Shown one piece after another: positions 46,245 through 57,668 of a stretch of 64,000 nt of DNA (positions within the stretch are counted from its first letter, which is position 1; each line of letters opens with the position of its first letter). The stretch is taken from positions 1,564,807 through 1,628,806 of the forward strand of contig NW_020194685.1 in assembly GCF_002865645.1 (NCBI RefSeq). The letters are read 5' to 3'. This DNA is from Hyaloscypha bicolor E. Its lineage: Eukaryota; Ascomycota; Leotiomycetes; Helotiales; Hyaloscyphaceae. The notes beneath the pieces were generated by a model. The model did no database searches and was not told the DNA's origin. It worked only from the letters and a program-made list of their open reading frames with translations. The position numbers were made by a program, and so were the translations under genes.

Positions 46245-47390
46245 TGTGATAAAACTAGAGTAGAAACTCGGATCGAGAGAGATCGCATGTTTCGATGCGG
46301 GAAGCTACCAGAATGGATCAAAAACTAAGACATGTTAATGCACCATGTCGGATTTATGAAAGATTCGGCAATTGTGGCTGCTTGGCACTTCAGCCTCACC
46401 TGTTGGTGAATCCATAAAAGCTTAGTCGGGGTGTCCCGCCTTGGCCGACTGTATTTGCACAAGCAATCATTAATCAATTGCAAGTATCGAGCCCTGGACA
46501 GGTGAGTCCGTTGTCCGTTGACATCCTGACAAGAGGGTGATTTACTTGCGAATAAAGTGACGAGGAGAATCCAGCTTGAGTTCAGGTGAGATCGTGGGTT
46601 ATAGACAACAACAAATAATTCCTTTGTCGGTTGACACAACTTGGAGGGACCGTCCACTTGAACTCCGAGGCGGTGACGGAGGTCATTGGAAGGAGGTTCA
46701 GGTAATCCATAATCAACCCACAGAAGGTGACCACTTACCATCATAATCTGTAGAAATTTGAAAACAAATTGGCACCCACCTCAATTATCACCGACACACT
46801 CGAAAAGTAAAAGAATGACAAAGTATTATTAAAAATATAGCATGAGCCTCTGGCTCCATGAATGTAAAGGGCACTGTCTGTCATGCCTGTAAACGAGGAA
46901 GAAGTGAAGCGCCGGCACCCTAAACTTTCTCTTGAAGAATCAAAATGATAATCTATACATCAAAAGGAATGAGTTGTCGTTGAGGCTATACTCAGATCCA
47001 CCTCCAAAAGTGGAGTGTCTTCGTGAAGACCGGTTGTCTATCATAAATCATGAGGTTCGTAATGCAAACGCCACGGGACTGTAATACCCGTTCAAATTTG
47101 TTGAGATGGCAAAACAAAAGGGCGCATGCAATGCGCCTCAGATGACTATCATTTTACAGTGATCAAAGGCCTTTACTTAAAGGCATCCAAATAACCCCTG
47201 TTGCCCCTGAAAACCCCTTGTTTAGCTGAACAGCCAAACCAAGCGAACCTTAGCCATGCCTGCACAGCTGAATCGCCACTGGTAGCCTTTGGCACCCATT
47301 TCCAACAAAATTTCCCATACATGCACCGTGCTATGCACATTTTTGACGAGCGCCGTAAGTACAAGGGAATGAGAGTTTTAAAGACGCTCC
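46245..47390. other. Intergenic, 3' side of FET4
   Basis: About 1.1 kb; no gene, RNA or repeat recognised. Confidence 0.35.
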
Positions 47391-49143
47391 TCAGTGCTTT
47401 TGATCCTCTAGATCGCTCACATAGCTGCTGAGCAGTAGCCTTCGTTTCAGCAGCCCATTGAAGTCACGACCTCGCTCCATGTTGGAGAAGTTGTGGGCTT
47501 GGATGAGAACGAGCAACAGAAAGCCCTCGGCAATCATAGTTGGCGTATTACAAAGCAATTGGCCAGTCTCAGACCACCGCAAGATCGAGGCAGCAACGAG
47601 TAAGCCAACGACGACTAAAACTGCGCCAACTGAAGCATGCCGATGCCCACACAAATCGCTGGTCGCCAAGCTTATTCTTTCCGAAAGAGATAACTTTTTG
47701 ACGGGCTCCAAGGGGACGGGAATATTCAAGACCTCGAGGAGTCGGCTATCGGAATACATGAGAGCTCGGAACTGCAATGCGGCGCTAGTCTCATCGATGG
47801 CGTAAATGTTGCGTAGAACGAAACCGTCGATAAAGCCCACAAGACCGGTAAATGTGCCGATAATTAACACCCAATTGTCGTCGAATTTAAGGATGGGACC
47901 GACGGCAAGCCATGCGATGAGTGCAACGAGGGAAATGAGGACCCCAAGGCCGCTGCCCATGATGGCTGCGAAACGAGCAATAGCCCTCTCACTTCGACTC
48001 AAACGACGCAGAGGGATCTCATAGATGGGATTTGGCTTGGTGTCTTCGGTAATCTTGCGGACGCGATATTCAACCTTGGCATCAACCTTCAGGGCGTACT
48101 CCAAAGACTTCTCTAGATTGTCCTCTTGCTGCTGTTGGATGTTTTGGAGAAAGACACTGGTCAGTGTGAGAGACAAAGCGGTGATGGTGTTGATGTACAA
48201 TTGCCATTCGTTACTGAATTGAACGGGAATACCCAAAACGATCCAGACGACAATGCCGATCCTGCCAGCGAGTTAGCGTTTGAAGATTCAAGAAAGCTTG
48301 AGGGAACTGAGAGGTTTGAGGCCATTTTCCTCCTGTGATACATGGATAATGAATCATGATGGCTTTTAAAACAGCAAATTGGTATGAGAATAAACCGTAC
48401 CAGTAGAACATGAACGCCCAGACAGATCCCACGCTCTTAGATACAACATGGCAGGTCTTGCTCCACCTCTTTTGGAACCACGTCTGCCGGCCATTTACCA
48501 TGTATAAGCTTTCAATCTCCTCTTCGATTGGTCGACCATTCACGAGCAGTTGCTTTGGTTTCTCCTTGTGGGTCTCCATCCATGAACAGCTTGGGAGTTG
48601 ACGAAGCAGGCGTTCGCAAGTCTTGTTCCTGGATTGCAACTCGGCGAGTGTTGTCATCATGGATCTTCCAGCATTGGAGGATTGTCTAATCAGGAGAATG
48701 TCCGTGACATAGACCTGAATTGAGCTCGTGTTCTGGAGGATAATCTGCCAGGTATCCGTGGGCCCGAAAATAAAACCAAGTAGCACCCAAACTCCCAAAA
48801 TGGCTAACATGACGAAGAAAGTAGTGCTCGAACCGGCTGCTCTGGTTATCTTATCGAACAGGTTTGACTTTTTGGCTGATGATACATCGTCGGGTGAGGA
48901 GATCTCTGTGACATTAACCTGTGGTTGGTCTTTCATCGAGGAGATAGGCCAGCTTCCCCTCTTCCCTGAGTCGGTGCTGGAAGAATGTCCAACATTCTTT
49001 TCGGAATTCGGAGAATATGATGGCGGCGGGGGACGAACGGGGCTTTCTCCAGCGAAATGAACCTTTACTGTTGGAGCAGCTGCATAAATTGGGGCCGTCT
49101 CTGGGGCGAACGACGTCACAAAATTCTTCCACCAGGTAGGCAT
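47391..49143 (-). CDS. FET4: Low-affinity iron/metal permease, FET4 family
   Basis: Exons 48401-49143 and 47391-48261 join to 537 residues (yeast Fet4 is 552). The start at 49143 (MPTWWKNFVTSF) is preferred to the longer open frame. Fet4-type permeases import Fe2+ and other divalent metals at the plasma membrane. An N-terminal cytosolic region rich in Ser/Pro is followed by paired hydrophobic segments (FFVMLAILGVWVLLGFIFG, then across the intron FMFYW-IGIVVWIVLGIPV) and by the repeated second half (LIALIAWLAVGPIL-like, VLIIGTFTGLVGFIDGFVL). Hydrophilic loops carry NNxxR-like RNKTCERLL and LQNIQQQQEDNLEKSLE. The intron (48262-48400) ends in CTGGCAG. The gene is divergent from a CDF transporter, with a G-rich tract about 145 bp before its start codon. 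Confidence 0.9.
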
Positions 49144-51073
49144 CGTGAGATGAAATGGAGAAAGCAAAGTCGTAACCAGCAGAGAAGAACAGAATGAAGC
49201 AAGTTGTATAAGGCTGGTCACGACAGCAGTGGGTAGCACAGAGGTATTATGGATGTCTGATAGTCTGGCCCCCAATCCACACGCCGGGGGGCGGGGGAGG
49301 GGGGGGTCGTTTTACTTTTTCCCCAAACAAGCAGGGCATGGGAAATAGCAACGAAGCTGATAATGAGGGCAGCGCAATGGTAGATATGCCAAGGATTAGT
49401 TGATACCGATTCAGAGGTACAAAGAACTTTGCCAAGAACATCAGTTCACTCCGATAGTAGCAGGTGTGACTAGACGAGGCGCTTCCAAGAGCTGGATGTC
49501 CGCCACTTGATACTCGAGTCAACTCGACCGAGACGTACCAACGTTTGCAAGTGAGATGGGACCATCACCGATAGAGGGCCATACTAGATCGGTGTTCGTG
49601 CAGTGTAAGGTATATCTGAGAAGGTCCACATGCTGCAGTCAAGGCGAAAACAGTGGCAGCATTCGTAAGTGCCAAGAATTGAGCCACCGGCGAGGGGGGG
49701 TGTTCCCACAGCTTGCGGGCTTGCAGTTTCGTTGACGCATGAATGCTGAGCTTGTACTCAGTAAGAATTGGGCTGAGCCCTTGGGGTTGGAGGCTCAGTT
49801 CGTGGCGCTTGATGCCGCAGCGTGACATCGGCATTCCCGGCCGGAAAGCTCACCATGACTCCTAGCCGCCAGGGAAGTACTTGGTAGGACCCAAGACCCG
49901 GGTGTGTCCCGCAGAGTTTCGATATCTTCTTGAAAGAGCAGAGGATCGCAAATTGAACAGGGTAGTCGTCTCAACAGCCGGCTTCGATCTTGAATATTCC
50001 AACGCCTCACTGACGCCAAAACTTCAAGACGACGAAGAGGGAGCGAGGACTTCGAGGCTCAATTACAAAGCAGAAGTTGGCTTCTGTTTGGCCCCTTTCA
50101 TAATAGTGAACTATCCATTGCTGAAGGCGAGGGTGAAGGTGGTGTTGACTTCCTGACGTTGAATGAAGCATCGCACGTCGCGTCGGCCCGCTAGCGCAGC
50201 TGACGACCCACGCGCCTCTCATTGGCTCTCCCGAGGGCAAGAGCAACTGCCTTCAAACAGCGGAAGTATGATCTGCTCGGCAATTCAAGCATTATCCATT
50301 TAAGCATCATTGGAAACCCATGAACACCTCATCTATTTTCCGTAAGTGTTGAAGCCTTCTAGAAGATCAACCCAGGTGATTTTGAATCAATTTTGCCTCG
50401 CCAGAGTCTGGGTGCTCAAACATTACATCCATGGTCGATCAATTGAGAAAAATGGACTTGCAACACTCCACGAACATCGTTCAGAGGTTAAGCCCCATGA
50501 CAGTCGCTGCACTGCCAAGATATCTTGCATCGATTCTGGACCCCAAACATGTTTGGTGGCTTGACCTAAGCTTTCGGGGCAGTCCCTGACAGCTCCGTCG
50601 TTGTTGACAGGGCCACCCCAAGGCCTTGAAAATCGTCCGAAACTTGTATTGGTCGCGAACCTCGCGACCGGAAAAATCCCGTTACATGATTAGAAGTTAC
50701 GAACCGTGCTGCATAATGTATGGGATACTTAGCAGTAGGTTTTTTACCACTTGGCATATTATGCAAGCTATTTATTCACCCAAAGAAGCATTCACATCCC
50801 AGTCGAAGCGAAATGAGGGCCAATGCCATCCTCCAGTTTGTAATACTCTAGTGAAACTGCACGTGAACCACACAATCAGGATAGGCAGAACGTCGAAGAT
50901 TTTGCGGAGAAAATCGTCAGTGGAAAAAGATCCCGATACACTTTATTTGGAGATACTTCACTCCATTCGTCTTCTCGCATGATTTTTCCCACCACGAATA
51001 GTACATTGAATTCGATCTGATATAATTTTCGTGGATTATTCTATTACAAGTACGACAGAAACTTCTGCTCAAC
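49144..51073. promoter_or_regulatory. Divergent intergenic region between FET4 and the CDF transporter
   Basis: 1.93 kb between the two start codons. It holds the G-run at 49286-49306, a TGATAA site near 49360 and ATCTGATAT at 51015-51023, one base off the fungal iron-regulator GATA consensus ATCWGATAA. Open frames here on both strands (49565-50160) have no recognisable content. Confidence 0.4.
49286..49306 (+). other. G-rich tract (G6-C-G5-A-G8), possible G-quadruplex
   Basis: Three G-runs of 6, 5 and 8 separated by single bases, enough for four stacked tracts if the last run splits. It lies about 145 bp upstream of the FET4 start codon. Structure formation is inference. Confidence 0.5.
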
Positions 51074-52841
51074 ATGGATGCGGACTCCAGCGCTATGCTC
51101 GAGGCTGATCAACCACAATCAACATCGAACGAGGTTCAGGCGACTAAGGCCACATCCCCGAGGGACCTGTCCACGGAAACAACTGTTCCGGCTTCCTCCT
51201 CACCAACAGCAGAGAGCCAGCCCCAGGCCACTGCCGAGGACGATAGGATTGCCTCGTCAACGGAGAGAGGCCTTTCGAACGATACTGACACAATTGCCAT
51301 GGATCCCGAAGACCCATACTCCCTTCGAGCATCAAAGCGAGAAGACGGCGACAACAATAAACGAAGGTCCATCTTGAAGGTGCCATCCCACGGCAAGGCC
51401 AGGAGGGTCAAGAAGTACTACAATCGGCAAAATGCACTCATCGATGCCTACCTCAAAAGTGGTGAAGAAGAAGCCGCTGAGGTTGAAGATACCCTCCAAA
51501 ATGGCTGGAAGGTCAAGCTCGCCGTCAATGGAAGCTTTTCTGTCAACTTCTTCCTCTTCATCATACAGATATATGCTGCCGTCTCGACAGGCTCGCTGTC
51601 GCTGTTTGGTACTGCCGCCGATGCTTTCGTTAGTCTCCCAAAATACTACTCATTTATTATAACATGCATTGGCTGACCACTAATCAGATGGACCTCGTGA
51701 GCTCGATCGTAATGCTTATTACATCGAGACTTGCAGCAAAGCCTAACATTAGAAAATTCCCTGTGGTACACATCATCCCATTCTATTCTAAGAATCTCAG
51801 TTCTGACTTCCTGTAGGGGCGCAAGCGTGTTGAGACAGTGGGGATTATCCTCTTCTGCGCATTAATGACAACAGTGGCTGCAGAGCTGATAGTATGTTGA
51901 CGTCCTCTTTGTTGAAGTCTTGCTTATATCCCTAGATTGAGTCTGCCCGCGCCTTGGCTGCAGGGCCAAAGAACGAAGATGACTTAAAGCTAATACCCCT
52001 CCTCTTCGTCGGCATTGCCAGTAAGTTCTTAATACCGTGGACGGTCCAAAATACTAATTCACCATCACAGTCTTCTCAAAAAGTATTATGTTCGTCTACT
52101 GCTTCCTCATCCGCCGCTACCCAGCAGGAGGCATATTCATGGTAAGCTGACACTTCAGAGAACCATTTTGACACCGCAAAAGCTAACCTTTTTATTAGCT
52201 TGACCACCGAAATGATATTTTCGTCAACGTCTTCGGACTGATCATGTCCATCATCGGAACAAAATTCAAGAAAGTCTGGTTCCTTGACCCGATCGGCGCC
52301 ATCTGCATCGCTTGCTTAATTCTCTTCTCGTGGGCCTCGACGGCTTTCGAGCACATGTGGTTCTTGGTTGGCAAAAGTGCTCCGCAAGACTTCTTGAACA
52401 AGTTGGTCTATGTCTCTGTTACTCATGATTCGAGGATCCAGAAGATTGACACTGTAAGCATCTAACTTCCAGATGAAGTGGTATTCTCTAACAGACCGTA
52501 GGCTCGAGCATACCATGCCGGCGATAAGTATTACGTCGAAGTTGATATTATCATGGGACAAGAAGAAAAGTTGAAAGTGACACATGATGTAGCGGAGAGA
52601 TTGCAGAGGAAGCTTGAAGGTATGTCACTTGATAATTGTACACTATGTAAGCTGACAATAGATATCAGGACTGGCCGATGTCGAGCGAGCATTTGTGCAC
52701 GTCGACTACGACGAAATTCATGATGTCTCGGAGGAACATAAGCCATTGTATGAGCCTGAAGAACCGAAGGCACCGCTGGTGGAAAGAGTGCGGGAGAAAT
52801 TGAGGTTCAAAAGCAGAATAGAAGCAGTTTCAAGTGTATAA
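51074..52841 (+). CDS. Cation diffusion facilitator, manganese-type
   Basis: Eight exons join in phase to 469 residues: 51074-51628, 51688-51765, 51817-51891, 51936-52020, 52071-52141, 52199-52453, 52502-52619 and 52669-52841. CDF proteins export or sequester divalent metals by proton antiport. A disordered Ser/Thr-rich N-terminus of about 110 residues leads to KKYYNRQNALIDAYL and the membrane domain. The metal site shows DxxxD in helix 2 (D183, D187 in DAFMDLVSS) and again in helix 5 (D290, D294 in LDHRNDIFVN), the pattern of Mn2+-type CDFs rather than the HxxxD of zinc types. The conserved GRKRVETVG loop is present. The C-terminal cytosolic CDF domain includes YYVEVDIIM and ADVERAFVHVDYD. 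The start is divergent from FET4. Confidence 0.92.
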
Positions 52842-53082
52842 AAGTATTTGGCAAAGATCTGTGTAATATTATGCCGACTTTAGATAGGAAAATAGACGAT
52901 TCTGAACTTGCGTTGAAGTTTCCTTTTAACCTCTCTATTCGCAAGGCGGTTTCCGCACACCAGACCTCGAGCAACTTCCTCCCTACCATGGTGCAGAGAT
53001 GAAACATACTCGTAACCGACGTCCAGCATCTTTGCCGGAATTTCGGGATGCATTCACGACAGTTTCAAGATAGAACACACAC

Positions 53083-53331
53083 TCAGTCACGTGTTTGTCG
53101 CATGTGACTAGATGGCTCCCGAGTGAAGCGCTGCCGTGAGTGACGTCCACCGTAGAGTTCCACGATGAGATCTTGCTGGAAGTTGATCATGGGAACAAAG
53201 AATGGCAGGACGAAGAGGGTTACGAGGCCCAGGGTGAGCGAGGAAAATGTTGGAACGCCATTTCTCACGGTCAGCACGACTTCGAGATTTTCACTCCGGA
53301 GTCCGGACACGCTAGAAAGCGGCCCGGACAT
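53083..53331 (-). CDS. Possible small one-helix membrane protein
   Basis: An 82-codon frame from an ATG at 53331 with one strongly hydrophobic segment (LTLGLVTLFVLPFFVPMI) and a basic C-terminus. It would be divergent from the Mpv17 gene, 113 bp away. The amino-acid pattern is protein-like, but I recognise no family and the opposite strand is also open, so it may be chance. Confidence 0.3.
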   Translation of the reverse strand: MSGPLSSVSGLRSENLEVVLTVRNGVPTFSSLTLGLVTLFVLPFFVPMINFQQDLIVELYGGRHSRQRFTREPSSHMRQTRD

Positions 53332-53444
53332 CGCAACCGGCAACCATCCAGTGGGGACCCTAAATGCCCCTCAAACCCCATATATTCCTCTACTCAACAA
53401 CAACAACAATACCAACAAGTTATGCCCCAATAACAGAAATCCCA

Positions 53445-54322
53445 ATGGCTGTTTTCACGATAAAAGCAGCCAGTCGAGCCATACTACGGCGAACACACTT
53501 CCCTTCCCGGCAACAACCAAACATCACCAAACGGCACAACACCAGCGGTAATCCTACCACGGGGCCAAAACCAGAAGATGACTCCGCCAACGGTACCTCA
53601 ATCCCCATACCAGCAACCGTTGCCAACGTCCCACTATGGCAGCGCCTGGGTCCGCTGTCAAGAGGATTTCAAGCATACGGCAGAAGCCAGAGGAAGAGGC
53701 CATACGCGACGCAGTTCTGCAGCTCGCTGGTGATTTACTTCCTCGGTGATCTGTCGGCACAGAATATCAATGGGGATGAATATGACCCTAAGAGGATGCT
53801 GCGGGCGCTGGTAATCAGTGCTGGGAGCTCGATTCCAACTTATAGGTGGTACGTTTTGTCTGAGCTTGGGAGGGGTAGTTGCTAATGGGTCAAAGGTTCA
53901 TGGTCCTTGCAAACAACTTCAACTATTCCTCGAAAGTCCTTTCGCTGGCCACGAAAGTCACGGTCAACCAGATCTGCTTCACGCCGATCTTCAACACGTA
54001 TTTCTTCGGCATGCAGTCGCTGCTCTCCGGCGACTCGCTCCCTGAAGTGTGGGATCGGATAAAGAGAACGGTGCCGACCTCGATGATAAATAGCTGCAAG
54101 TTATGGCCGGCGGTTACGGCGTTCAGCTTTACGTTTATCGATCCGCAGTACAGGAGCATATTTGCTGGATTCATTGCAATTGGGTGGCAGACGTATCTTA
54201 GTTATTTGAACAGGAAGGCTGAGGTTGATGAGGCTGCAGATAGAGCGATTGCGAGCTCATCTGAAAGTGGGGGGGAAAGAGAGGTTGTTAGACAAGAAGA
54301 GAACCAAAAGATCGAGGCATAA
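53445..54322 (+). CDS. Mpv17/PMP22/Sym1 family membrane protein
   Basis: Exons 53445-53848 and 53896-54322 join to 276 residues; the 47-bp intron is in phase and splits the Trp codon of YRW-FMVLANNFN. The chosen Met (MAVFTIKAASRAILRRTHF) starts an Arg-rich presequence; an earlier in-frame Met at 53364 gives a less typical leader. The family has about four helices and sits in the mitochondrial inner membrane (Sym1/Mpv17) or in peroxisomes (PMP22). Visible hallmarks are KRPYATQFCSSLVIYFLGDL, the Arg-rich loop DPKRMLRALVI, VNQICFTPIFN and the signature WPAVTAFSFTFIDPQYR near the C-terminus, which corresponds to the usual W(K)xWPxxQxxNFxxVPxxxR. The tail is acidic. Mitochondrial location is inference from the leader. 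Confidence 0.9.
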
Positions 54323-56254
54323 AAGGGAACAAAAGCATGAGGCTGGGCATACATGGAAGGGCATGGGATTTGATACCATTTGCATTGACGGCCGGCGTTT
54401 GGCATACTTGAGATACTGGGAAATGCCGAATACTGAGCATACTGAGCATACTGAGCATACAGAGATATGCGAGGTATACTGAGTATGCTTGGTGCACTGG
54501 GGATACTGCAATTCAAGATCGCCGCAAGGCTTAGATGGTCGTTTTAGATGATACACAAGAAATCGATCAAATTCACAAGTGGGGTGGGGTTCCATCAGCT
54601 CGCTTCAGCCGAGATCCATCGGCCTTGTGATGGTCTCAATCGTCAATAGCCAAGTGGCTTTATCCATCCGGGATAGATTACTGCTTCAAAAGCATCCGGA
54701 ATTCCATGTAATTTTGCTTCACAGCTTATTGGAATGTTCTTCGCTTTTGAGTATGACAAGTCTACTCGGTGCTCACTCGACCGAAGTTGGCGAGTTTCGC
54801 AACACTTGATGCACAATCACTGCTCCTGCTATTGCACCTGTAAGTAGGGCCGTCCTCTTGTCGCCGGCAAGGATGGCCCTGTTGGCCTTTCGACTTTTAC
54901 CTCTTCCAAGGACGATTGTACATGTATGACAGCGGTGTTTGATACGCTCGGGTGAGACCCCAGAATTTAGAGAAATGATCATTAGTGGATTTCACAAGGA
55001 TGCAAATCCCACTCCCTTGCTGACCTGGCTTTCATCCTTCTGTTCGAAGTCCGGCATCGTTTATTGGCTTTCGTTCCCACGGATTCCCATTGTTGAATTA
55101 CGGTGGTACCTCCGCACCCTCGGACCTGTGTACCCTTGTGTTCTTGGGTTTTGTGGGGCAAGCAGATTTGCGACAGCCTTACACCTCTCCATCTCGACCT
55201 TTTCTCCCTCGCTTAGCCGACATCGGTTTCATTTAGTTACGACGTCCACACTGAATTTTATAAGCAAGTTGCTATCTACTACTTGGCTAGACTCTCCTAC
55301 CTCAATCTCTGCTGTCAATCGATTTATCTGATCCTGCTTACGGACCCAAGTGGGCGTTCGATTGGCTGGGAAGCGGCACTGGAGCACAGGAAGTAAAGAA
55401 TCCCCCATCGTCGCGCCGCACTTTACCTATGTTCTCACCTTTCCCCACAATTACAACCAGGGCCGAATGCCTTGTAGGAGTCCGGCGATGTCGATCAATC
55501 CTACATCCCCGTCTCCATGATGCAGTGAGAACGAACAGGGTACTTCGTGTGAAGTCACTTTTCCTCGCTCTCGGTATCTCCATTTAAAGAAGGTAATATG
55601 CCTGCAGTCATCTTTACTTTGCTATACTTTGATATTCCTTCCTTCAGAGGATCTTGACGACTTCTAGTCCAGCAACTTGACATTTTGGGCTTTCTCATCA
55701 GCTTACGAGATGGCGAATCAGTATTTCCTTTGAGAGAGCATGCATCAAAGGAGATAGTCATTGGGGCACAGGAAAGAAGAGTTTGCAGGCACTCTGATTA
55801 ACTTGGACGGTGCGACATCTATTCGAGTAGACGTCTTGTCTATTCATTGAGGGCCTCCCGGAGCCAGAAACTCACTTATCACAACAATTCTCTCACCGTC
55901 ATCGACTACCTTGAACTCTTCAAAAGATTACTTGCAAGATCCCGGTGCCCCCTTACTTAACCAAACAAAACCCTAATACCCTAATACCCTCAGGACCCGA
56001 ACCGATGTTCTCTCGAAAAGCGACAAGGCGGCTGGGATCTAGTTGGCTGGGGCTCTCCAGACTGCTCCAACAGCATCGTTTTCGCCTTCATCGGGCGCGG
56101 CGATACCTGCAGCTCGAGGATAGATTCTCCTTGGAAGTTGGAAGTTCTGCTTCTCGTTGTGATGTTTAAGACGGTGCGCTAAGGTTTACTGCTTCAAGGA
56201 TTCCGTCACTTGTCGTTTGTATGCGGCATTCTCATCGGTTTCCTCTACTTCATA
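54323..56254. other. Gene-poor interval
   Basis: About 1.9 kb with no supported gene. It contains the TACTGAGCA tandem at 54431-54457 and two ACCCTAAT units near 55968-55986 that only loosely resemble telomere repeat. A 130-codon plus frame (54939-55331) has no protein-like pattern. Confidence 0.35.
54431..54457 (+). repeat. 9-bp tandem repeat (TACTGAGCA)3
   Basis: Three perfect head-to-tail TACTGAGCA units followed by decayed ones (ATACAGAGATA..., GTATACTGAGTATGC) to about 54490, just after the Mpv17 gene. Confidence 0.6.
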
Positions 56255-56929
56255 TTAGCGATGTAGGATTTTCAGGTTCAGTGCATTACTTCGCGACCGC
56301 TTCCTCTCAGCCTTCGTCAACAACCCACTATTCTGGTCCCAGCGTTGGGCGTAATCGGTGATTTGATGATGCACAGGTATACTTTGGAAACGTTCGATTA
56401 GTTTATCAAGTAGCGGAGATCTCTCCTCGCCTTCTCCGGACCTTTGGTCTTGTCCAGGTGTCTCATTTTGCCCCGGCGTGGAGGGTTTCTCGACTGCTTG
56501 CTTCGTGACTGCCAGGCGCTTGATTTGCGGCAAAGCGTGTTTCGATATCAGTCGAAGGATTATTCTCGATGTTGTATCTGCGTATTTAAAGAAGTACATG
56601 TCTGGAGTAACTTCTGTCCCATTCCGGCCGGAGTGGGGATCACGAAGCAGTTTTTCATGATGTGGTTGGAGATCGAAAGCCTTGATAGATGTGTCCAAAG
56701 TCTGCCTAATCGCGGCTAATTCTTTTCTAGCCAGATCCTCTATCTCAACCAGCTGGCAAGCACTATGAATGCCTTGCCGCTCGTCCAGAGACAAGCCACG
56801 GAAGGCGGTGAGGAGCTTATCGTAATCCTGGTCTTTCGGGTTTAGGGCAGTTCGCAGTTGGACCAGGCCTTCGGGGGTTGTCAATGCCAGAGAGATCTCG
56901 GAAGCTGGAGAAGCAGAAAGGCTTTCCAT
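56255..56929 (-). CDS. Hypothetical protein, 224 residues
   Basis: A single-exon ATG frame (MESLSASPASEIS). It is rich in Leu, Arg and Glu and predicted mostly helical, with stretches LVEIEDLARKELAAIRQTL and YFFKYADTTSRIILRLISKH, a Pro/Gly/Gln-rich linker (TPGQNETPGQDQRSGEG) and a basic C-terminus (KAERKRSRSN). No signal peptide or membrane span. I do not recognise the family. Composition and length make a real gene likely. Confidence 0.6.
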   Translation of the reverse strand: MESLSASPASEISLALTTPEGLVQLRTALNPKDQDYDKLLTAFRGLSLDERQGIHSACQLVEIEDLARKELAAIRQTLDTSIKAFDLQPHHEKLLRDPHSGRNGTEVTPDMYFFKYADTTSRIILRLISKHALPQIKRLAVTKQAVEKPSTPGQNETPGQDQRSGEGEERSPLLDKLIERFQSIPVHHQITDYAQRWDQNSGLLTKAERKRSRSNALNLKILHR

Positions 56930-57668
56930 AGCATCGGAGGGACGTTGGGAGTGAGTTGCATGTTCAGCTGCATGAATGTGAGCTTGAAGGTGTCAACACA
57001 CGCTAACACGCTAACTGTGATCGACAATGTAATCTTACTAAGTAGGGCGACACACACACTGAAAGGGGGTGGCACGTGCAGAAGGACTGACGCCATCCAA
57101 TCAATGAGGCGGGTCATCTCTGATGCTCATACTCGCTCATATTTGTTCCGTCGGCTCACAAAGTACACAGCAACCGGCGCTGTAACTACAGAGCCTTACA
57201 AGCCGCTCAGGGCCTAGGCACAGTGCTGACCTGGAAATTCATAATTGTATTTACTGCCCAGCCGTAACCTGTCTTTACTGTCATATGCCATGCCTTTATC
57301 TATCATTACTCTAGAGACGAAGCCTACACTCCGTCAGTCACTTAAGTACAGCTGGCTGTGGACGTTCTCGCCGAATGGAGCGCAATCGGGATAGTGCGAA
57401 GTCAAGCGAGACAGAAAGGGGGGTCTCTCGGGTAATCATGGCATCCGATTCCAATCATGATTCTGCCAAGCTGCCAAGAAAAGGATGTCTGAACATCTGA
57501 TAACGCTTCAACTTCAAGAATTTCCCTTTTAGAGTATTAGGCGAAGCGCCTCAACCACAGGGCACGATGCCTCCATCCAATTGCGCAGCCATCTCTTCAA
57601 GCACGTTGGGTGCTATCTTTCATCCTTTTCCTATTTTCCTCCAAACCATTCAAATCGCGTCTCGCAAA
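56930..57668. other. Intergenic
   Basis: About 740 bp between divergent genes; GGCACGTGC near 57070. No other feature seen. Confidence 0.35.

Noticed and set aside
49565..50246. Short frames between FET4 and the CDF gene
   Set aside because: No signal peptide, motif or family pattern; treated as intergenic.
54939..55331. 130-codon plus-strand frame
   Set aside because: Composition looks random and there is no homology pattern.
55965..55990. ACCCTAAT units resembling telomere repeat
   Set aside because: Only two imperfect units (CCCTAATA rather than CCCTAA), flanked by ordinary sequence.
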